DNA of 64,000 nt. It comes from Gracilaria gracilis. Its lineage: Eukaryota; Rhodophyta; Florideophyceae; Gracilariales; Gracilariaceae. The notes under the pieces were generated by a model that made no database searches, was not told the origin of the DNA, and saw only the letters and a list, made by a program, of their open reading frames with translations. The DNA is taken from contig JARGSG010000084.1 in assembly GCA_030374805.1 (NCBI GenBank), forward strand, positions 124,001-188,000, in the 5' to 3' direction. Numbering within the stretch: position 1 is the stretch's first letter; every line of letters starts with the position of its first letter. Shown here piece by piece: positions 9,141-19,147 of the stretch. The translations under genes and the position numbers were made by a program.

Positions 9141-11251
9141 CTATTGACCTCCGCGAAGGCGAAGCACGAGATGAAGGTTGAACTCCTTCTGGATATTGTA
9201 GTCAGAGAGAGTGCGGTCATCTTCATGCTGCTTGCCAGCGAAGATGAGACGCTGCTGGTCCAGAGGGCTTCCTTCCTTATCCTGTACCTTCGTCTTCACA
9301 TTCTCGATCGTGTCCGAATACTCCACCTCAAGCGAAATCGTCTTTCCCGTAAGCGTCTTCACGACAATCTGCATTCCACCCCGCAGACGAAGCACTAGAC
9401 AGAGTGTGGATTCATTCTGGATATTGTAGTCCGACAGGGTACGACCATCCTCGAGTTGCTTTCCGGCGAAGATAAGACGCTGCTGGTCGAGCGGGATACA
9501 TTGTTTGTCTTGAATCTTGGTCTTCAAGTTCTCGATGGTGTTAGAGGACTCAACCTCAAGCTTGATAGTCTTATCAGTGAGGGTCTTAACAAAGATCTGC
9601 ATTCCACCACGAAGTGGTAGTACAAGATGAAGAGTAGATTCCTTTTCGATGTCATAATCCGATAGGGTGCCACCGTCCTCCAACTACTTACTTGCAAAGA
9701 TGGGACGCTGCTGGCCCGAGGGAATCACTTCCTTGTCCTGAATCTTCTTCGTGACGTTCTCAATAGTATCCAAGCTCTCAACTTCGAGGATGATAGTCTT
9801 TCCAGTGACCTCTTCACGGAAATCTGCATCCCCCCGCGAAGACGGAGCAGCAGGTGCAAAGTAGATTCGTTCCGGATATTGTAGTCGGAAAGATTGCGGC
9901 CAAATGAGGTGCTTTTCGGCAAGGATGAGGCGTTTCTGGTCCGGACTCCGGATAAATAGGTAATACACGGACTGCAGAACATCCGTTGTTCGTCATGGAG
10001 CGAACTATAGCTATAACCAGTCTGCTGAGCACCAGAGCGTGTTGGTCACACGTTATGAAGTCGCGCCTTCTGTGCCAAAGGTGTTGTAGCCGCATCCTTC
10101 TTCTGATTTCCAAAAAACGAGAGCTTCGATTCCAAGTCACTACGGAGCAATGGAAAATTAAAAGATGGACACTTCTGCGAAGACTGGGCTCTCTTCCTAT
10201 GGAGATTAAAGCGAAAGTACCGATGGACATGTTGGATGTGAAAATTATGCTGAAGATAACTTCAAGGGCTAACCAAACCACTCATGAAAACTGTGCCAAT
10301 GTTTCAAGAACACCTGCGATTCCAATAGTAGCACAACGCAAAGATCTAGATTTGCAGACATTGATTAAAGAATACGCTCATCAGTTCCTAGCACTCTCAG
10401 AACTGATGAGAGAAGTATCTGCAGGTACAGTAGTTCTCCTTTGACCATGCAATTGAAGGTCAATGTCTGTAATAAAGAAAGAAGAAGCGAGAGTCTTGTA
10501 ATCATCGTGAATTGTAGATGACTAGATAGAACATGTTTGGTTTCGCTGACCGTTCACAAATGCCTGCCTTCGGCTTGGGACCATATCAGCACGAGTCACA
10601 GACGTGCATCGTAGTAAATGGGCGGATGTTTTTCAGATTTGTCTCGAAGGTGGTGAGGTCTAACCAAGGCCACATATGTGTCGTGGTTAGTCCGGCACCA
10701 GAGGGAGCCATATTTTCTCGGGGCAAGGCAGATTTCGAACTTCATCACTGGAATATCCATTCTGTTCGAATTCCGGACTCCGGAGAGATACCTTCTTTAT
10801 CTTGGATATTCGTGTTCACATTCTCCTTCGTGTCCAAAGATTCCACCTCAAGCGTAATCGTCTTTCTCGTAAGCGTCTTCACGAAAATCGGCATTCGTTC
10901 ACGAAGACGGAGCACCTGATGGAGTGTGGAATCCTTCTGGATGTTGTAGTCCGACAGGGTGCGACCGTCCTCTAGCTGCTTCTCGATGAAGATAAGACGC
11001 TGCTGGTCCAACGGGATACCGGATTTGTCTTAAATCTTGGTCTTCACATTCTCGATGATGTCAGAGGACTCGACTTCGAGGGTGATTGTCTTACGGGTGA
11101 GAGTCTTGACAAATATCTGCATGGGGCGCTGCTTATCCGACGGGATACGTCCCTTATCCTAGATCTTCGTCTTCACATTCACGCTGGTGTCCGAAGAATA
11201 CAATTCAAGCGCAATCGTCTTCCCAGTAATCCTCATCACCAAAGTCTGCAT
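9141..11251 (-). pseudogene. Decayed polyubiquitin array
   Basis: Head-to-tail ubiquitin units are readable on the minus strand, ending in a normal Gly-Gly-Gln-stop at 9141. The last two units (about 9148-9603) are open; upstream units carry a nonsense codon where a Gln is expected (near 9686-9688), a frameshift near 9820, an internal deletion, another stop in the Lys-Ile-Gln-Asp-Lys stretch near 11030, and one unit whose C-terminal Gly-Gly is replaced by Glu-Arg. Many normally invariant residues are changed. The array is interrupted by about 0.83 kb of unrelated DNA (9946-10778) inserted at the Pro-Asp-Gln codons. Ubiquitin is among the most conserved proteins, so this much change means the locus is not a working ubiquitin gene. 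The two intact terminal units could still be translated as a diverged fragment. Confidence 0.85.
9946..10778. mobile_element. 0.83-kb insertion in the polyubiquitin pseudogene
   Basis: Ubiquitin coding similarity stops at 9945 and resumes at 10779, at exactly the same place in the ubiquitin repeat. Both junctions carry TCCGGACTCCGGA (9940-9952 and 10772-10784). The simplest reading is duplication of the 6-bp target TCCGGA, with the insert having short imperfect inverted ends (TCCGGAT and TCCGGAA on opposite strands). The insert contains one 152-codon open frame (9986-10444) without recognisable domains. It could be a non-autonomous transposon, or filler DNA captured at a break. Confidence 0.6.
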
Positions 11252-11375
11252 TCCGGCGTAGAAAAGAGAGATATTATAGCCTACTTCCTTGTCCACCCCC
11301 GGCCACATATCTAGATCAAAAGTAGTGTTGGTCAGAACTTGTGAACGAATCGCATTCGAAAAGAAACAAACTGAA

Positions 11376-12212
11376 TCAAAACCGACGTACAGAGTGAACA
11401 ATGGTACCTTCCTTATTATAGAATCGGCCCCAACCTTCTGGACTGGTTATCGACATATTCCAAAGTCCAAATAAGTAGAGTCTTTTCAACTCCGTAGGCA
11501 CCAAACCCTTATATATCTCTCGTGTTTTAGATGATAAAAGTGCCATCATTCTGTGGCAGAAACAACTTGAAAATTCGTAGTAGCAGTACCGTGTAAGTCT
11601 GTTACGAGCGCAAAATTGATCCAATAGTTCATTGCAAACAAAGCTGTTGCCTGCAATTGCCGTCACGGAAGCCAAGCTGATGTAATCCTCGATTGCAGAC
11701 TGCATCATCTCGGCGAACACATTGTAAGTGACTTCAGAATAGAAAACGGTTAGTGTTCCGATATACACCTTGAACTCTTGTGGATTGTCTAACTTAATAA
11801 ATAGATTTAGTAGCACTTTTCCTTCATACAAGAAGATACAATGAACGAAAACAGTGACAAACTCGCAAGCTGTGTTGGTTACTTCACGACGAATGTGTTT
11901 CACAAAGTTGTTGTACATTCGCTTCTGATACTCCTGAGCAATACTGACAATCTTAAGAGTGTTGAGATTGTGATCCATAAACCATCGGAACTTGTGGCTG
12001 ATTTTCCTACAAATAGATACGTTGAGAGGATCGGTCACATCAAAAGGCAAAACATTAACCCACAGTAGCTTAGTTAGTAGGTTGATTAGATTATTATATG
12101 AAAACTCGGAGTACTCCTCAGAAGAGCCTTCAAGAAGCTCTACGAGCTTGTCTTTGAAAGTGTTGCTCTTCAGGAGATAGGAAGCAATACTGCTTAGTGG
12201 GACAGCACAATA
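11376..12212 (-). other. AT-rich open frame without an ATG start
   Basis: About 278 codons are open on the minus strand between a stop at 12213-12215 and the TGA at 11376-11378. The predicted product is helical, rich in hydrophobic and aromatic residues and Cys, and looks protein-like, but there is no ATG before mid-frame. A short Leu-Leu-Trp-x-x-x-Leu-Pro-Phe-Asp segment resembles one conserved in tubulin cofactor D, too little for a call. It is noticeably more AT-rich than neighbouring genes. It may be an exon fragment, a 5'-truncated gene or a pseudogene next to the dead polyubiquitin array. Confidence 0.35.
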
Positions 12213-13881
12213 TTAGTTAGAAATGGAAGAATAGAATCGTTAATGGTGCATTTTGTACGTACAGTACGGGATCATCCATCGGTGATGTAAAAACACGAAT
12301 CGTCCAAAACGGAAAAGAGGAGGTTGTAGCCAAAGTACGAAAGAGAAAGAGAAGATGTTGAGTGAGTCCTACTTTCGCTTGGTCCAGTCACTTCAAGTGG
12401 CACAAACTGCCGCTAATTGTATTTTACGCGCTAGTAGCGCATTCGGAAGTCCCCGAAGATAGCGCAACCGTCGTAGGCAGGGAGCAATTGAGCGCTAACA
12501 GATTTGAGAGTGCTTAAAGTAGGTATCGTTGGGACATTTGTGGTTGCATAAGAGATATTGTTGACATGTGCAAACGAGCAGTGCAACCGTTGTGTGCTTG
12601 GCCGTTCTGAGCTGGTGATATTGACTCAACGTAGATACTGGTTGCGTTGAAAGCAGTTGCGCAGCTCAACTTGAGCTTTGAATACGACGGTGGATAAGGT
12701 TAAGCGAGGTTTGAGTTTGAAATTATTGTGACAGTACAAGTACACGTACGCGATGTGCTTGTTTTTGCCAACTTGGCTTGGCGACCTGCTATTGGTATTA
12801 CCACTCGCTTGCCACTGTGGTAAGCTACGTTTGTCAGGCTGGGATGTCTACCGTGGGCTTGCAAACTGTTGGGTAAGCTCGATATCTAAGTTGCATTTGA
12901 ACGTGAGAGATGCATAATCATTGAAAGATGCTACAGCCTTTACATCTGTACTACTATTCAGAAAATTTGAGAATAGTCCTTGCCACGTAGACAGGTGTGA
13001 GAAGAAGGAGGAAGTTTCCTAGAAGGCGAGGAAAGTTTCGTTTTTCCGTTTTCTTGGGTGTAAAGAGGGCTACACGTACCAGCACAAGCTACCAAGGATA
13101 AAACTGTACCCTGATCCTATATAGTGTGCTCTTCTTTCTTCGTGGCCCCTGTAGAGCTACACCAAACCGTAGTTTCTGCAAGAAAAGAGTCAAAGCAAAC
13201 AACGCTGCAACTTCGTTACACAAGGAGAGGGCGGACAAAACCACAATAAGGACTGCAAACTTCTCATCTTCTGCAGCCTGCTACAGTATGTGTCTAGCAC
13301 CTCGTGTCTCGCTGCCGTGTCGGCGCACCAAATCGCGTCTACTCCCTCACTCAAGCAACGAGTCCTCCAAACACGTTGTATTGCTACTCGCCATTACTCC
13401 ACCACATGATCAAAGAAAACACAAAGCCGTGCTGTACAACTATTTCCCCACCCATGTAGCCATCATCAAATCGTTCTTCTCTTTCTCTCTCAGCATTTCC
13501 ACCATGCCAACTCTCTTGCACTTCCCAGGGGAAATCTTTTCACCTTACTAGTACAAAACCAAGTCAGCGGGCACCATTGCAAAATTGTACGTTTTGATGC
13601 CTTCTGCTCCCTTTTTCTTCTTCGTCCTTGTTGAAAACGATCATCATGCGTTGTTGATGTTCCGCAAGATGCTATTGTTTCGCTGTCATTTCTGCTCTTC
13701 TGTAGAAATAAATCTCATGCACAACCAACTATTCCGTACCGAAGCTGCGTTCCAACACCATTTAGCTCCTTAGACTCTACGTAAATGTTCATCTCCCCCG
13801 CCTCATCCACCGACCCTGTACGCCTCTTGGAAACCGAATCATCCATCAAACACTCGAGTCTAGAGTCAGTATCGCTCAGCC
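12213..13881. other. Intergenic region upstream of the glycosyltransferase
   Basis: No credible gene. A plus-strand frame at 13126-13551 begins with GTG and has no domain. The inverted partner of the 4.2-kb repeat lies at 13027-13080, and a TACCAAGGATA element followed by AAAAC lies at 13090-13100. A pyrimidine-rich leader precedes the ATG at 13882. Confidence 0.45.
13027..13080 (-). repeat. Dispersed repeat, copy B (inverted partner at 4174-4217)
   Basis: Positions 13027-13056 are the exact reverse complement of 4188-4217, and 13071-13080 the reverse complement of 4174-4183. No third copy was noticed in the window. Confidence 0.8.
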
Positions 13882-15168
13882 ATGGCTCGTATAGGCTTTG
13901 CTTGTCGCGCCTCGCACAGCTATCTCAACTCCATGTCCGAAATTGCTCTCGAGCTCCAGCGCCGCGGACACCAAATCGTCTTCATCGGCATTCCAGACAT
14001 CCGCCCAAAGTTGAAGCACTTTGACTTCGAACTGGTTCACATCGGAGAAGCTGATTTTCCACCCGGTTACGCCTCAACCTCCATGAAAATGTTAGGAGAA
14101 CGTAAGGGCCATTCAGCGCTACGCTTTGTATCCGATCATGTTGCTGAGAATGGGAAGGTGTTCTTACGCGACGCGCCTGGTCTTGTTCGAGCCGCTAATC
14201 TGGATCTCTTGGTGATTGAACAAACTATGGTTTCAATGATGACTGTTGCTGATTTCCTTAACATTCCTTACATCACTGTTTGCGTATCTCTTATTACTAA
14301 TCCTGACCCCCTTGTACCCCCGGTATTTTCTCACCACATCCCTCTTCACCCCTTTCTGTGTAAGCTTCAGACATATCTTGAACACCGGATAGAAAGGGTT
14401 CTTACTAATAACGTCTTCAAGGAAGTTCATCTCAAGCGAAAGGAATGGAATTTGCCTCCAATTCGTGACCCAAGAAACTATCATTCTCCGTATGCAACAA
14501 TCGTTCAGTTCCCCAAATCCATTGATTTCCAAAGAAAGCACCTGCCCACAAACTATCACTATGTCGGACGATTCTCCGACCCCTCTGGCACGGAACCTCT
14601 GTGTAGGAACGTCTCGTTTCCCTTCCACAAACTTGATGGCCGACCCATAATCTACGCATGTCTCGGGACGATTCTAAACGAGATGCAAGATATGTACAAG
14701 AAGGTTGTTGAGGCAGCTAAAGGGCTGAATGCGCAGCTCGTTGTCTCACTCGGCAATCCTCAAGCCACTGTTGACGAGGATGAGGATATCAATGACGCAA
14801 TTGTAGTACCTTTTGCACCTCAAGAGAAGCTTGTTTCAATGTCTGCCGTGGTCATTACGCATGGTGGGAATAATACCGCCACTATGGCTATGTCGTATGG
14901 TGTTCCAATGGTTGTCATTCCGGTTGCCAACGATCAACCAGGAGTAGCAGCTCGCGTCGCATCTGGTGGCGTGGGTGTTTCCATCCATCCAAAGAAGCTT
15001 AATGTCGATGTTCTTCGTTCTTCCATTAACGACGTCTTAATGGACAGCAGATATCGTAAGCAAGCAGAAAAGGTGCGCACGGAAATAGAAGAGGCCGGGG
15101 GCGTGAGAAAAGCAGCTGAGATTGTTGAGACGGTAGCCAGGACAAGGCAACCTGTCTTCACTGCATAA
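13882..15168 (+). CDS. CrtX-like family 1 glycosyltransferase
   Basis: The 428-residue GT-B fold enzyme resembles bacterial MGT/UGT-type glycosyltransferases, closest in pattern to zeaxanthin glucosyltransferase (CrtX) and cyanobacterial homologues. It would transfer a sugar from a UDP-sugar to a small hydrophobic acceptor. The N-terminal half begins with a short strand and the Ser-x-x-x-Met acceptor-side motif; a linker leads to a second Rossmann half with a Tyr-Ala-x-Leu-Gly-Thr strand near residue 255, an Asn-Asp-x-x-x-Val-Val-Pro-Phe-Ala-Pro-Gln element, and the donor motif Thr-His-Gly-Gly-Asn-Asn-Thr with His327, then Asn-Asp-Gln-Pro-Gly-Val-Ala-Ala-Arg. No signal peptide or membrane anchor is seen, unlike ER UGTs of animals. 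The start is ATG 13882 in ACCATGG-like context. Carotenoid, sterol or lipid acceptors are possible; the substrate is an inference. A bacterial origin is likely. Confidence 0.78.
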   Translation: MARIGFACRASHSYLNSMSEIALELQRRGHQIVFIGIPDIRPKLKHFDFELVHIGEADFPPGYASTSMKMLGERKGHSALRFVSDHVAENGKVFLRDAPGLVRAANLDLLVIEQTMVSMMTVADFLNIPYITVCVSLITNPDPLVPPVFSHHIPLHPFLCKLQTYLEHRIERVLTNNVFKEVHLKRKEWNLPPIRDPRNYHSPYATIVQFPKSIDFQRKHLPTNYHYVGRFSDPSGTEPLCRNVSFPFHKLDGRPIIYACLGTILNEMQDMYKKVVEAAKGLNAQLVVSLGNPQATVDEDEDINDAIVVPFAPQEKLVSMSAVVITHGGNNTATMAMSYGVPMVVIPVANDQPGVAARVASGGVGVSIHPKKLNVDVLRSSINDVLMDSRYRKQAEKVRTEIEEAGGVRKAAEIVETVARTRQPVFTA

Positions 15169-15755
15169 AATGGTAAGGCTGGACTGCTGAGAGTCTGCAG
15201 GTTGTCCATTTGCCCAACCTAGAAGCTTATTGATAACTGGTGAACTTCGGGGATCCTTAGCGGGATGCTCTGCTATCATTATTGTAATTAAAACCGCCTC
15301 CATGTATCGTAACCGTCCTCATCCCATCATCTATCGCTATGCAGGCCCTGAGTGAAACGAAAGACATCTTAGAGAGTCAAGGCGGATTGCTTCAAGTGGT
15401 GCTATTGGGCGACGCTTCGAGGAGCATCAATTATTGATGTGTGTGTACAGACTCCTTATAGCTAATAGAGCTCTGTTTCGTCTACAGTGTCTACGACGGT
15501 AAACGCTACCGTCGGTACACGGTACCAAGGATAAAACGCTAACGCTACAACTCATTGAGACACCAGACCGCCCGGAAGGGGTTTCTCAAAAACCGTACAA
15601 TTGAATTTTCCCGCCAAACCTCAACAAACGCACCCTTGCAAAAAGCAAACCCTGCATGCCGGACCGGCCAGGCAGGATCTGTCTCGCCTAGAGACCATCC
15701 TGTTAACTCAAGTTGACGATATCTCCCCCACTCTTTACCAGCGCAACTTGAAACC
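15169..15755 (+). promoter_or_regulatory. POLD3 upstream region with E2F and TACCNNNGGTA motifs
   Basis: This intergenic region holds TACCGTCGGTA (15507-15517) and TACCAAGGATA (15523-15533), followed by AAAAC as at 13.1 kb. A strong E2F-type site, TTTTCCCGCCAAA, lies at 15606-15618, 138 bp before the POLD3 ATG. No gene is seen. Confidence 0.6.
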
Positions 15756-17234
15756 ATGGAGCACGCCAGATTGGATGCTCTCATCCACGGCAAGCAGCAA
15801 TGTGTTTCTTTCCGTCACGTCTCAGCTCTTCTCTCCCTTCCCGCCCGCTCAGCCCAAAAGTTGTTACTGTCGTACGTCGACTCACAACCAGCAGGAAAGC
15901 TCTCTGTTCTGTGGATGGTTTCCCGGGCTGATGGACGTACAAAGGCAACGAAAACACTGCTCACAACCTCACCTTCTGCGACGGAAAGCAAGCAGATTTG
16001 GGCGGTTGGTCCGGCTACAGCTGCTACTGCACCCTCGTTACATGCCGCTTGGATTGCCAATGACGCCGCTAGAGAGAGAGAGTTGGTGAAAAAGCCCTCT
16101 CATGAGCCGAATGAATTGAGGGATGGTCGCTTCAATGTATTGAAATCCAGCACGAATGCTTATGATCAGCGCATTGATCCACGTCTAGGCGGTGATGCTC
16201 GCTTAATGAATAAGAACAGCGTGGAGAAAAAGAGCAATTCATCATCGTTTTTGTCGCGGGTCAAGTCGAAAACGAAGGGGAAGAAGAGCAAGCAATCTCC
16301 GTTTTCTTTCAAGAAACCCACAAGTAACACGAGCTCGACTTCGAGTCTGTTCAGTTCAAAGCCGCTTGGTGCAAATTCAGTCCGAAAGATCAAAGCTGAA
16401 GAACGTGCCACGGGAAAAGAACCGAACAACAAAAATAAGAAACCTTCTCCCACTCCGCCATCCGCTCGGAACGGTTCATCAGCAAGGACGGCTAAAGCGG
16501 GAGGCGAGGATCGTCGGAAGAAAAAGCCCGCGAAGAAAGCAAGAAAGATTATCGTACAGGAAGACAGTGACAGCGAAGACAAGGAATCTGACGAAGAGAT
16601 AGACGCAGAACAGTTAAGGATAATGGAGCTTGAGCAAGAGGCCGCTGAAGAAGAACGCGCAGCGGCGGAACGCGCTGAGTTGGAAAGGGAGCTGATAGAT
16701 CTTCAGGAAAAGGTGGATGACGAACCAGAGTCACCGGTATTGCAAGATATGGATACGGAGATGAAGGACGTTGAGAATGTCACACCCGAAAAGGAACGAA
16801 AGGTGGACGACAGTCCGAACAAAGGAAAGCGGTCGTATTGGGATACATTAAACCATACACCTGTGAGCGGACGACGCATTCGAAAAGAGGTACAAGAGCT
16901 TGTCGAGGAGAACGGATTCTTTGTCATGAGGAGAGTAATGAAGGTGTTTGACGAAGACGGAAATGAAGTAGCCGATGATGGTGAGACTGAAAAACAGAGG
17001 TTAGAGCAAGAAAAGAAAAAGAAAACGGAAGAAAGTAATGCGTCTCTACGCAACCTCTTCACGCCTGTCAAGAACAAGCCGAGCAGCCGTTCGAAGCTGG
17101 CGAGCACGAACGTCAAACCCGGAAAGGCTTCAGCCGCTACAACATTACCACAAAAGAAGGCGGGCAAGAGAAAAGGCAAGAGCATCAAATCATACTTCCA
17201 GAAGAGAGTGTATAAACACAGTGCACATGAATGA
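15756..17234 (+). CDS. POLD3: DNA polymerase delta accessory subunit POLD3/Cdc27-like
   Basis: POLD3 (p66/Cdc27) links the catalytic core of DNA polymerase delta, via the B subunit, to PCNA during lagging-strand synthesis and repair. The 492-residue product has a short winged-helix-like N-terminal domain (about residues 1-105, with a Val-Ser-Phe-Arg-x-Val-Ser-x-x-Leu start) and a long low-complexity, Lys/Ser/Glu-rich middle. A conserved block near 365-410 (Gly-Phe-Phe-Val-Met-Arg-Arg-Val) corresponds to the Glu-Gly-x-x-Val-x-Glu-Lys region of POLD3. A PCNA-interacting peptide lies at the extreme C-terminus, with Ile477, Tyr480 and Phe481; the usual leading Gln is replaced by Gly474, so the PIP box is degenerate. 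Length and layout fit the family. An E2F-type site upstream agrees with S-phase expression. The domain similarity is low, so the call rests on order of features. Confidence 0.75.
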   Translation: MEHARLDALIHGKQQCVSFRHVSALLSLPARSAQKLLLSYVDSQPAGKLSVLWMVSRADGRTKATKTLLTTSPSATESKQIWAVGPATAATAPSLHAAWIANDAARERELVKKPSHEPNELRDGRFNVLKSSTNAYDQRIDPRLGGDARLMNKNSVEKKSNSSSFLSRVKSKTKGKKSKQSPFSFKKPTSNTSSTSSLFSSKPLGANSVRKIKAEERATGKEPNNKNKKPSPTPPSARNGSSARTAKAGGEDRRKKKPAKKARKIIVQEDSDSEDKESDEEIDAEQLRIMELEQEAAEEERAAAERAELERELIDLQEKVDDEPESPVLQDMDTEMKDVENVTPEKERKVDDSPNKGKRSYWDTLNHTPVSGRRIRKEVQELVEENGFFVMRRVMKVFDEDGNEVADDGETEKQRLEQEKKKKTEESNASLRNLFTPVKNKPSSRSKLASTNVKPGKASAATTLPQKKAGKRKGKSIKSYFQKRVYKHSAHE

Positions 17235-17318
17235 ATAAAACCGCCGTCTCCGCCCCAAACTCTGAGCTCATACTGTACCAAGAGCGCAGCAGTTATATAC
17301 AGTATGTCAAAAAGGTTA

Positions 17319-18752
17319 TCATTTTACGCGAACCAAAAGCTTATTCTTCTTGCCAGCAGCCAACAAAGCGAGCTTTCCCCCTACAAGATCTTCGCTATCA
17401 AGCACGGCTCGTTCATCAGTAATCTTTTCGTTGTTAAGGTAACCGCCGCCATTTCTGATGAGACGTCGAGCCTCGCCCTTCGATTTCTGTAAACCGCCTT
17501 TGACCATGAGGTCGACGACGCCCACGCCGATAATCTCTTCCACGCCGAAGCTGGCGCTGGGCATGTCGGAAGCGATTGCCTCCAGCGCTTCGACGCTAAG
17601 CACGGCGCTGCTTCCCGGAGCGGCGGCTGCCGTGGCCGCTAGTGCGGATTTGACGCCTTCGTCGCCGTGCACGATTCGGGTGACCTCCTCTGCGAGTCGC
17701 TTCTGCGCGGTGTTGGGCACGTATTGAGGCGATTGCATGTGCTGCTCAATGGAATGAATCTCATCGAGCGGCAGGAAGGTAAGGCGTTTCAAAAGGGTAA
17801 TGACATCCTGGTCCGTGGTACGTATCAAAAACTGGTAGAACTGATATGGCGACAGCTTGTCGCCTGAGAGCCACACCGCTCCATTCTCACTCTTGCCAAA
17901 CTTCTTGCCATCAGCGGTAGTGAGCAACGGGAACGTGATGCCATTCAACGTCTTGGAGCGAATCTTGCGCGCAAGTTCGGTTCCAGCGGTGATGTTTCCC
18001 CATTGATCCGAGCCACCAAGCTGCACAACGCAATCCAAAGTATCGCTGAGATGCACGAAATCATACGCCTGCAACAGCTGGTAGGTAAACTCGGTGAAAC
18101 TTATGCCGTCATCGCTGGCCAGCCTGGTCTTGACCGAGTCCTTGGCAATCATGGTGTTGACGCGCGCATGCTTGCCAACGTCGCGAAGAAAGTGCAGAAA
18201 GGACATCTGACCCAGCCAATCGTAGTTATTGGCGACAACAAAAGGGCGATTCGGCAGCGCGTCTCGCTCAAGCTGCGCCTGCGAGCGCTCCAACACCTGT
18301 CTGACATTGGCCTCGATGGCGCTCAAGTTGCGGCGAATAGCCTCTTCGTCCAGAACAGGGCGCTCCGCGCTCTTTCCGCTCGGGTCGCCCACGCGCGCTG
18401 TGGCGCCGCCCAACAGCGCGACGACGCGGTGCCCGCAGCGCTGGAACCACGCCAGCGCCAGAATGGCCAGCAAGTTGCCCAGGTGCAGCGAGTCTGCCGT
18501 GGGGTCGAAGCCCGAGTACACGGTGATGGGGCGCTCGCACAGCTGCCGCATCACGGCGGGCTCTGCCGTGCACGCGTCCAGCAGCCCGCGCTGCTGCAGC
18601 ACGTCGATGACGTTGCCGGGCGCGCGTGCGCACGCGCTCACTCGCGCGCGGCGCGGCGCCAGCGCGCGGCGCGGCGCCAGCGGCGCCAGCGGCGCCAGTA
18701 CGCGCACGGCCAGCAGCGGCGCGGAGCGCGCGAACGCCGGCGACGCGGTCAT
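17319..18752 (-). CDS. Organellar tyrosyl-tRNA synthetase (bacterial type)
   Basis: This class I synthetase charges tRNA-Tyr, here of the bacterial/organellar TyrRS type. The 477-residue protein has about 45 N-terminal residues rich in Ala, Arg and Pro with no acidic residues, a likely mitochondrial and/or plastid presequence. The catalytic domain follows, with the Tyr-Ser-Gly-Phe-Asp-Pro-Thr-Ala strand at 79-86, the HIGH-type motif His-Leu-Gly-Asn at 90-93, the tyrosine/tRNA-binding Gln-Leu-Gly-Gly-Ser-Asp-Gln-Trp-Gly-Asn block at 244-253, and a KMSKS-type Lys-Phe-Gly-Lys-Ser at 284-288. A C-terminal S4-like RNA-binding domain begins near residue 410. The ATG at 18752 is clear. The 5' half is far richer in GC than the 3' half. 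It is divergent from the ZnT5-like gene, sharing an intergenic region of about 395 bp. Confidence 0.92.
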   Translation of the reverse strand: MTASPAFARSAPLLAVRVLAPLAPLAPRRALAPRRARVSACARAPGNVIDVLQQRGLLDACTAEPAVMRQLCERPITVYSGFDPTADSLHLGNLLAILALAWFQRCGHRVVALLGGATARVGDPSGKSAERPVLDEEAIRRNLSAIEANVRQVLERSQAQLERDALPNRPFVVANNYDWLGQMSFLHFLRDVGKHARVNTMIAKDSVKTRLASDDGISFTEFTYQLLQAYDFVHLSDTLDCVVQLGGSDQWGNITAGTELARKIRSKTLNGITFPLLTTADGKKFGKSENGAVWLSGDKLSPYQFYQFLIRTTDQDVITLLKRLTFLPLDEIHSIEQHMQSPQYVPNTAQKRLAEEVTRIVHGDEGVKSALAATAAAAPGSSAVLSVEALEAIASDMPSASFGVEEIIGVGVVDLMVKGGLQKSKGEARRLIRNGGGYLNNEKITDERAVLDSEDLVGGKLALLAAGKKNKLLVRVK

Positions 18753-19147
18753 GGCGGAGCTCGTGCAGCCGGTGCGCCGATGCGGCGGCGGCGCGCGCTC
18801 AGATCACAATGTGATCCATCACCGTGATGATGATGAGCAGCGAGAGGGGGAGGGGGGGGGTGATGCAGCCCAACACGTGGCCAGGTCGCCCGCAGTGCCA
18901 CGTCACGCACGTGCGCCATCGCGGCGCGTCGACGCGATGCTTACACCACGTCGCAGCGGGCACGGCGCGCGCTGTCGACGCCGACAGACAGCGGTGGAGG
19001 GGAGCGCAGCGGCGCGTGCGGGCGCGGGCGCTGCAGCGGCTCAGCGCCGTCGTCGCGCGCTGTCCCCCCCGTCGTCGCGCTCGTTGCCCGCCCCGCCGAT
19101 CGGGCGCTCGCGTCGCGCACATCCCGCCACAGTCGTCGTCGCGCGTC

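Noticed and set aside
11376-12212. Tubulin cofactor D identity for the ATG-less frame
   Set aside because: Only about ten residues match the cofactor D Leu-Leu-Trp...Pro-Phe-Asp segment; the rest does not align by eye.
13126-13551. A 141-codon frame upstream of the glycosyltransferase
   Set aside because: GTG start, compositional bias of untranslated pyrimidine-rich DNA, and no family.
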